This document shows positions 59,821 to 64,000 of a DNA stretch of 64,000 bases, piece by piece. The notes beneath the pieces are model-generated. The model was not told where the DNA came from, ran no database searches, and saw only the letters and a list, made by a program, of their open reading frames with translations. The stretch is taken from NCBI GenBank assembly GCA_964242305.1, contig CAXTBB010000012.1, forward strand, positions 31,728 through 95,727, written 5' to 3'. Source of the stretch: DATLGB01 sp964242305 (lineage in GTDB: Bacteria; Actinomycetota; Thermoleophilia; Solirubrobacterales; Solirubrobacteraceae). The first letter of the stretch is position 1. Every line of letters starts with the position of its first letter. The position numbers were made by a program, and so were the translations under genes.

Positions 59821-62137
59821 GGGCGGTCGCGCCGCCGCCGGTGCCGGCCGGGGGCGCCGTGGTGTTCGTGTCCGGCGGGGACGCGCCCGTGTCGGTGCCT
59901 CCGCCCGTCTGCGGCTCCGGAGCGTCCGTGCCGGCGTCGTCGCTCGGCGTGGCGTCCTGCGTGGTCGGCGGCGCGGTCGGCGCCGGCGCCGTGGCGCCGG
60001 GGAGGCTCGTCACCGGTGACGTGGCCGCATCCTTGTCCTTCTTCTCGTCGGGGTGGATGGCCAGCGCGGCGGTCATGAACGTCGAGAAGATGGCAGCCGG
60101 GTAGGTGCCGCCGGCCACGGGCTCGCCGTTGAAGGAGAAGGTCGGCGGCTGCATCGACTTCACCGTGTCCGGATAGCCGACCCAGACGGCCACCGTGTAC
60201 TTGGGGCTCCAGCCGACGAACCAGGCGTCCCCGTAGTCCTCCGTCGTGCCCGTCTTGCCGGCGACGGCGATGCCGCCGACCGCCGCCCGCTTGCCGGAGC
60301 CGATCCGGACGACGCCCTGGAGGATCGACTGGACGTTGGCGGCCACGCCGGAGTCGAGCACCCGGTCCTCGTGCGTGTGGTTGATCGCCTTCTTGCCGTC
60401 GAGCAGCCGGGCCGAGTGGCCGTCGGGGTCGTCGATGCGGCGGATGCCGACCGGCCCGGGCACCGTCCCCTTCTCGTTCCTGCGGACGAACCGGCTCGCC
60501 CCGGGGCTGAGCGACCCGTACTTGAGCTCGCCGCCGGTGGCGAAGGACTCGTACGCGTGGGCCATGTCCATCACGGTGACGCCCTGCTTGAGGCCGCCCA
60601 GGGTCATGGCGTAGTTGGTCGAGATGGGGGTGCGGACCCCGAGCTTGTGGGCCATCTTGGCGATCTTCTTGGTGCCCAGGTCGATGCCGAGCTCCGCGTA
60701 GACCGAGTTGTCGGAGAAGGCGGTGGCGTTGGCGAGCGTGGTCGAGCCGGAGTAGTTGTCGTCGTAGTTGTTGACGACGAAGGCCTCCGTGCAGTTGTGC
60801 TTCTTGTTCTCGTGGACGCAGAACCGCTTCTTGCGCGAGGAGTACGTCTGGTTGGGGCTGATGCCTTCCTTGAGCGCCTCGGCGAGCGTGAACGGCTTGA
60901 AGGACGACCCCGGCTGGCGCTGGCCCTGCGTGGCCAGGTTGAACGGCCGCTGGTTGTAGGCGGCGTCCTGGCCGCCGACCATGGCCAGCACCTCGCTGGT
61001 GCTGTTGTCGAGGACGACCACGCCGGCGGCGGGCTTCCCGTTGGTGCCCGGCGTCCCGAGCCAGTTGGTCACCGCGCGCTGGGCGGCGTCCTGCAGGTCG
61101 GGGTCGATCGTCGTCTTGACCTTCAGGCCACCCTCGAAGGCGCGGCCGGCGCCGACCTGGTCGACCACCTGCTGGCGCACCCAGGTGGTGAAGTACGGGT
61201 ACTTGGAGGTCTGCTCGGGCGGGTGGACGTCCTCGCGCGTCGGGACGGGCTCGGCGACGGCGTCCGTGTACTGCCGGTTCGTGATGTAGCCCTGCTCGCG
61301 CATGCGCTTGAGGACGGTGTCGCGGCGGCCCTTGGCGGCCACGGGGTGCAGGACGGGGTCGAAGGCGCTGGGGTTGGCGACGACGCCGGCGATCAGCGCG
61401 GCCTGGTAGGGCTCGAGCAGCTCGGCGCAGCGGCGCTGGGTGTTGCGGCTTCCGCACTGGGGGGCGGCGCCGCCGAGTCCCAGCTGGGGGCCGAAGTAGG
61501 TGCGCGCCGCGGCCTCGATCCCGTACGCGCCGTTGCCGAAGTAGATCGTGTTGAGGTAGTTGCGCAGGATGCGCTCCTTGTCCCACTTGCGCGTCATGTG
61601 GAACGCCATCGCGGACTCGCGCAGCTTCTGGAAGATGGTGCGGTCGCTCTGGGCGAGCAGACGGTTCTTGACGAGCTGCTGGGCGATGGTCGAGCCGCCC
61701 TGGGCCGCGCGGCGCTTGACGACGTCCTGCACTGCGGCGCGGGCGATGCCGCGCAGGTCGACGCCGGAGTTCGTGTAGAAGCGGCGGTCCTCGATGGCGA
61801 CGATCGCGTGCTTCATCACGGGCGCGATCTGGTCCGAGCGCACCAGCAGCCGGTTCTCGTTGCCGGTGAGGACGCCGAGGTCGTGGTTCTCGCGGTCGTA
61901 GATGTGCGACGGGCGGCTGGAGACGTCGAGGACGTCGATCTCGGGCAGGTCGGACGCGACCGCCATCATCATCCCGAAGACGGCCGAGACGACGGCGAGG
62001 ACGCTGAGGCCTGTGAGCACGAACAGCAGCCGCAGCTTGCGGATCTTGGGGCGCGGGCGCTTGGGCTCAGGCGGCTCGGGCTCTGGGTCGAGCGGGCCAC
62101 TCCCGTAGATCGCTGCGATGTGCTCGGAGGTATCCAT
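59807..62137 (-). CDS. Class A penicillin-binding protein (PBP1A type)
   Basis: 776 residues. A short Pro-rich cytoplasmic tail and one membrane anchor (about 46-67) precede a glycosyltransferase domain (EDRRFYTNSGVD with the catalytic Glu, GGSTIAQQLVKN, RKWDKERILRNYLN) and a transpeptidase domain (SxxK as SSFKPF, SDN, and KTGTT). The final ~75 residues are a Pro/Thr/Ala/Asp-rich tail outside the cell. It polymerises and cross-links peptidoglycan. An intrinsic terminator lies in its 5' leader. Confidence 0.95.
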   Translation of the reverse strand: MDTSEHIAAIYGSGPLDPEPEPPEPKRPRPKIRKLRLLFVLTGLSVLAVVSAVFGMMMAVASDLPEIDVLDVSSRPSHIYDRENHDLGVLTGNENRLLVRSDQIAPVMKHAIVAIEDRRFYTNSGVDLRGIARAAVQDVVKRRAAQGGSTIAQQLVKNRLLAQSDRTIFQKLRESAMAFHMTRKWDKERILRNYLNTIYFGNGAYGIEAAARTYFGPQLGLGGAAPQCGSRNTQRRCAELLEPYQAALIAGVVANPSAFDPVLHPVAAKGRRDTVLKRMREQGYITNRQYTDAVAEPVPTREDVHPPEQTSKYPYFTTWVRQQVVDQVGAGRAFEGGLKVKTTIDPDLQDAAQRAVTNWLGTPGTNGKPAAGVVVLDNSTSEVLAMVGGQDAAYNQRPFNLATQGQRQPGSSFKPFTLAEALKEGISPNQTYSSRKKRFCVHENKKHNCTEAFVVNNYDDNYSGSTTLANATAFSDNSVYAELGIDLGTKKIAKMAHKLGVRTPISTNYAMTLGGLKQGVTVMDMAHAYESFATGGELKYGSLSPGASRFVRRNEKGTVPGPVGIRRIDDPDGHSARLLDGKKAINHTHEDRVLDSGVAANVQSILQGVVRIGSGKRAAVGGIAVAGKTGTTEDYGDAWFVGWSPKYTVAVWVGYPDTVKSMQPPTFSFNGEPVAGGTYPAAIFSTFMTAALAIHPDEKKDKDAATSPVTSLPGATAPAPTAPPTTQDATPSDDAGTDAPEPQTGGGTDTGASPPDTNTTAPPAGTGGGATAPTTP

Positions 62138-62155
62138 AAGCGCGCTGCGCGGGCC

Positions 62156-62180
62156 AAAAAAAGGCGGCCCGGCGGGCCGC
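62156..62180 (-). terminator. Intrinsic terminator in the 5' leader of the PBP gene
   Basis: On the minus strand GCGGCCC-GCC-GGGCCGC (7-bp stem, 3-nt loop) is followed by CC and seven T. It ends about 19 nt before the PBP ATG and lies downstream of a TAGAGT hexamer on the same strand. It could attenuate PBP expression or stop antisense transcripts from tyrS. Confidence 0.75.
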
Positions 62181-62192
62181 AGAAGACCCTCG

Positions 62193-62202
62193 ACTCTACC
62201 AT
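62193..62202. promoter_or_regulatory. Overlapping divergent -10 elements, tyrS and PBP
   Basis: ACTCTACCAT contains TACCAT on the plus strand (11 nt before tyrS ATG) and TAGAGT on the minus strand, feeding the PBP leader. The hexamers overlap by two bases. Confidence 0.4.
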
Positions 62203-62213
62203 TGCGCGCGCAC

Positions 62214-63365
62214 ATGACCGCCGCTGAGTTCCTGACCCGCAACGCCGTCGACTGCCTCCCGCGGGGGGAGCTCGAGCGGCGCCTGGGGGAGGACCGGCCG
62301 CTGCGCGTCAAGCTGGGGGTGGACCCCACCGCGCCCGATCTGCACCTCGGGCACACGGTCGTCCTCCAGAAGCTGCGCGAGTTCCAGGACCTCGGGCACG
62401 TCGCCGTGCTGATCGTGGGCGACTACACCGCGCGCGTCGGTGATCCGTCGGGGCGCTCGGCCACCCGGCCGGTGCTGTCGGGCCAGGACATCGACGCCCA
62501 CGCGCGCACGTACGTGGAGCAGGCGTCCAAGGTCCTGCTCGGCGGCGACGCGCTGGAGGTGCGGCGCAACTCGGAGTGGCTCGACATGGCGATGGAGGAC
62601 CTGTTCCGCCTCGTGCGGGTGCCGACGATCGCGCGGCTGCTCGAGCGCGACGACTTCGCCAAGCGCTACGCGGCGCACCAGCCGATCTCCCTGCTCGAGC
62701 TGCTCTACCCGGTGCTCCAGGGCTACGACTCCGTGTGCGTGCGCGCGGACGTCGAGCTGGGCGGGACCGACCAGACCTTCAACCTGCTGATGGGACGCGA
62801 CCTGCAGACGGCCTACGGCCAGCCGCCGCAGGTCATCCTCACCACGCCGCTCATCAACGGCATCGACGGGGCGCGCAAGATGTCCAAGTCCTACGACAAC
62901 CAGGTCGGGATCACCGACACGCCGGAGGAGATGTTCGGGCGCACCATGCGCCTGCCCGACGCCGAGCTGGCGCAGTGGTACGACGTCCTCCTGGGCACGC
63001 CCCTCGAAGGCTCGCCGCGCGACGCCAAGCGCGAGCTCGCGCGCGCGCTCGTGACCCGCTTCCACGGCGATGCCGCGGGCGAGGCGGCCACCGAGCACTT
63101 CGACCGCGTCTTCGTCCGCCGCGAACAGCCCTACGACGTGCCCGAGCACACCTTTGCCGCCGCCGGCGACGTGCACCTGCCGGCGCTGATCGCCGAGGCC
63201 TTCGGGGGCTCGCGGTCCGACGCGCGGCGCAACCTGACCGGCGGTGGCGTCCGCTTGGACGGTGAGGTCGTGACGGATCTCGATGTCGCCCCGGAGGCCC
63301 TGGACGGGCGCACGCTGCAGGTTGGAAAGCGACGTTTCGCCCGCCTGCGCCGGACGCCGACCTAG
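62214..63365 (+). CDS. tyrS: Tyrosyl-tRNA synthetase
   Basis: 383 residues. Class I synthetase with HIGH-like DPTAPDLHLGHTVVL, the tyrosine-binding GGTDQTFNLLMGRDLQ, KMSKS in GARKMSKSYDNQ, and a C-terminal S4 RNA-binding domain (about 325-380; RNLTGGGVRLDGEVVTD). ATG 62214 fits the family N-terminus. No T-box-like leader is visible; the 5' leader is at most a few bases if TACCAT is the -10. Confidence 0.96.
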   Translation: MTAAEFLTRNAVDCLPRGELERRLGEDRPLRVKLGVDPTAPDLHLGHTVVLQKLREFQDLGHVAVLIVGDYTARVGDPSGRSATRPVLSGQDIDAHARTYVEQASKVLLGGDALEVRRNSEWLDMAMEDLFRLVRVPTIARLLERDDFAKRYAAHQPISLLELLYPVLQGYDSVCVRADVELGGTDQTFNLLMGRDLQTAYGQPPQVILTTPLINGIDGARKMSKSYDNQVGITDTPEEMFGRTMRLPDAELAQWYDVLLGTPLEGSPRDAKRELARALVTRFHGDAAGEAATEHFDRVFVRREQPYDVPEHTFAAAGDVHLPALIAEAFGGSRSDARRNLTGGGVRLDGEVVTDLDVAPEALDGRTLQVGKRRFARLRRTPT

Positions 63366-63658
63366 CCCTGCTACATTCTCCGGTCGCTCGGCTGGTCGAA
63401 ACGCTTTCGGAGCGCTACCATCCGTTGCCCGCTTCAACCGAGGAAACCCCTCGCGAGAACGCTGCCGGTCTTTGAAAACTCAACAGCATGCACACACGAC
63501 TGCCAGTCGGGCAGTCGGATGTGCGTCCAGATTCGACCTGACCGTCCAACCTCGTCGGACGGCAGGCTCAAGCATTAAAATCCTCGCTGATGGCTGGCGG
63601 TGGCCCGTGTATAGGCCGCTTCCGCAGTCCCATCGGTGAGGCTCTTCATGAAGTTCAC
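63366..63658 (+). promoter_or_regulatory. rrn leader with boxA-like element and hairpins
   Basis: This gene-free stretch is lower in GC than the rest. It holds GGTCTTTGAAAACTCAACAG (about 63468-63487), which resembles the boxA antitermination/processing motif before actinobacterial 16S genes; hairpins GACTGCC...GGCAGTC and CCGTCC...GGACGG; and a possible -10, TGTATAGG, at about 63608-63615. Short dyads (TTCATGAA, GAAGTTCACTTC) just before the 16S could be RNase III processing stems. Confidence 0.65.

Positions 63659-64000
<342 letters not shown>

Noticed and set aside
63380..63640. Small frames in the rrn leader
   Set aside because: They have no start context or composition bias, and the region is explained by rRNA leader elements.

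Overview
The window is about 70% GC and carries the 5' part of a 16S rRNA gene at its right end. GC content, frequent GTG starts, 4-bp ATGA/GTGA overlaps, MenD/MenF-type menaquinone genes, ergothioneine genes and the 16S start together suggest an actinobacterium, most likely of the Thermoleophilia/Solirubrobacterales. That placement is an inference; the 16S fragment should settle it. The sequence looks like ordinary chromosomal backbone. I see no phage, insertion sequence, CRISPR array or tRNA.

Layout. 1-3.4 kb: end of gatB and several small membrane or unknown proteins. 3.4-6.0 kb: a three-gene signalling cassette on the minus strand (membrane sensor with a kinase-like helix, receiver-TM-histidine kinase, small membrane protein). 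6.0-13.7 kb: an omega-amino acid aminotransferase and aldehyde dehydrogenase, divergent from a polyamine-type ABC importer with two substrate-binding lipoproteins. 13.7-14.3 kb: a decayed AbiEi/DUF559-like gene. 14.4-18.1 kb: ilvBN and a DHA2 exporter. 18.2-29.2 kb: menaquinone genes menF, D, H, C, A, B and E, interleaved with egtBD and serC. 29.2-36.2 kb: exported proteins (PKD protein, subtilase, small barrel protein), a methyltransferase and ilvC. 36.3-40.1 kb: two-component pair, small membrane protein and serA. 40.2-44.5 kb: TIM-barrel protein, methyltransferase, nucleotidyltransferase, and leuA behind a leucine-rich leader peptide. 44.5-47.0 kb: RTX-repeat protein and patatin. 47.1-55.3 kb: XRE-cupin regulator, leuC, leuD, MFS exporter, leuB, ilvE, cimA and a DegT-type aminotransferase, nearly all translationally coupled. 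55.2-57.4 kb: ABC-2 transporter and GNAT. 57.4-63.4 kb: argH, alkyladenine glycosylase, HD-like protein, PBP1A and tyrS. 63.4-64 kb: rrn leader and 16S start.

Two pathways dominate. Branched-chain amino acid synthesis is nearly complete (ilvB, N, C, E; leuA, B, C, D; cimA) but ilvD and ilvA are not in the window. CimA implies isoleucine made from pyruvate rather than threonine. Menaquinone synthesis runs from chorismate to demethylmenaquinone; the final methyltransferase is uncertain.

The most notable regulatory observations are a leucine-codon-rich leader peptide before leuA, with its own apparently leaderless promoter and a segment complementary to the leuA translation start region, and a recurring pattern in which a TAnnnT -10 hexamer lies only 6-9 nt before the start codon of many genes. 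Two genes (potB-like and the MFS gene before leuB) seem to start at CTG inside a CTGA overlap. Several divergent gene pairs share overlapping -10 elements in intergenic gaps of 14-76 bp.
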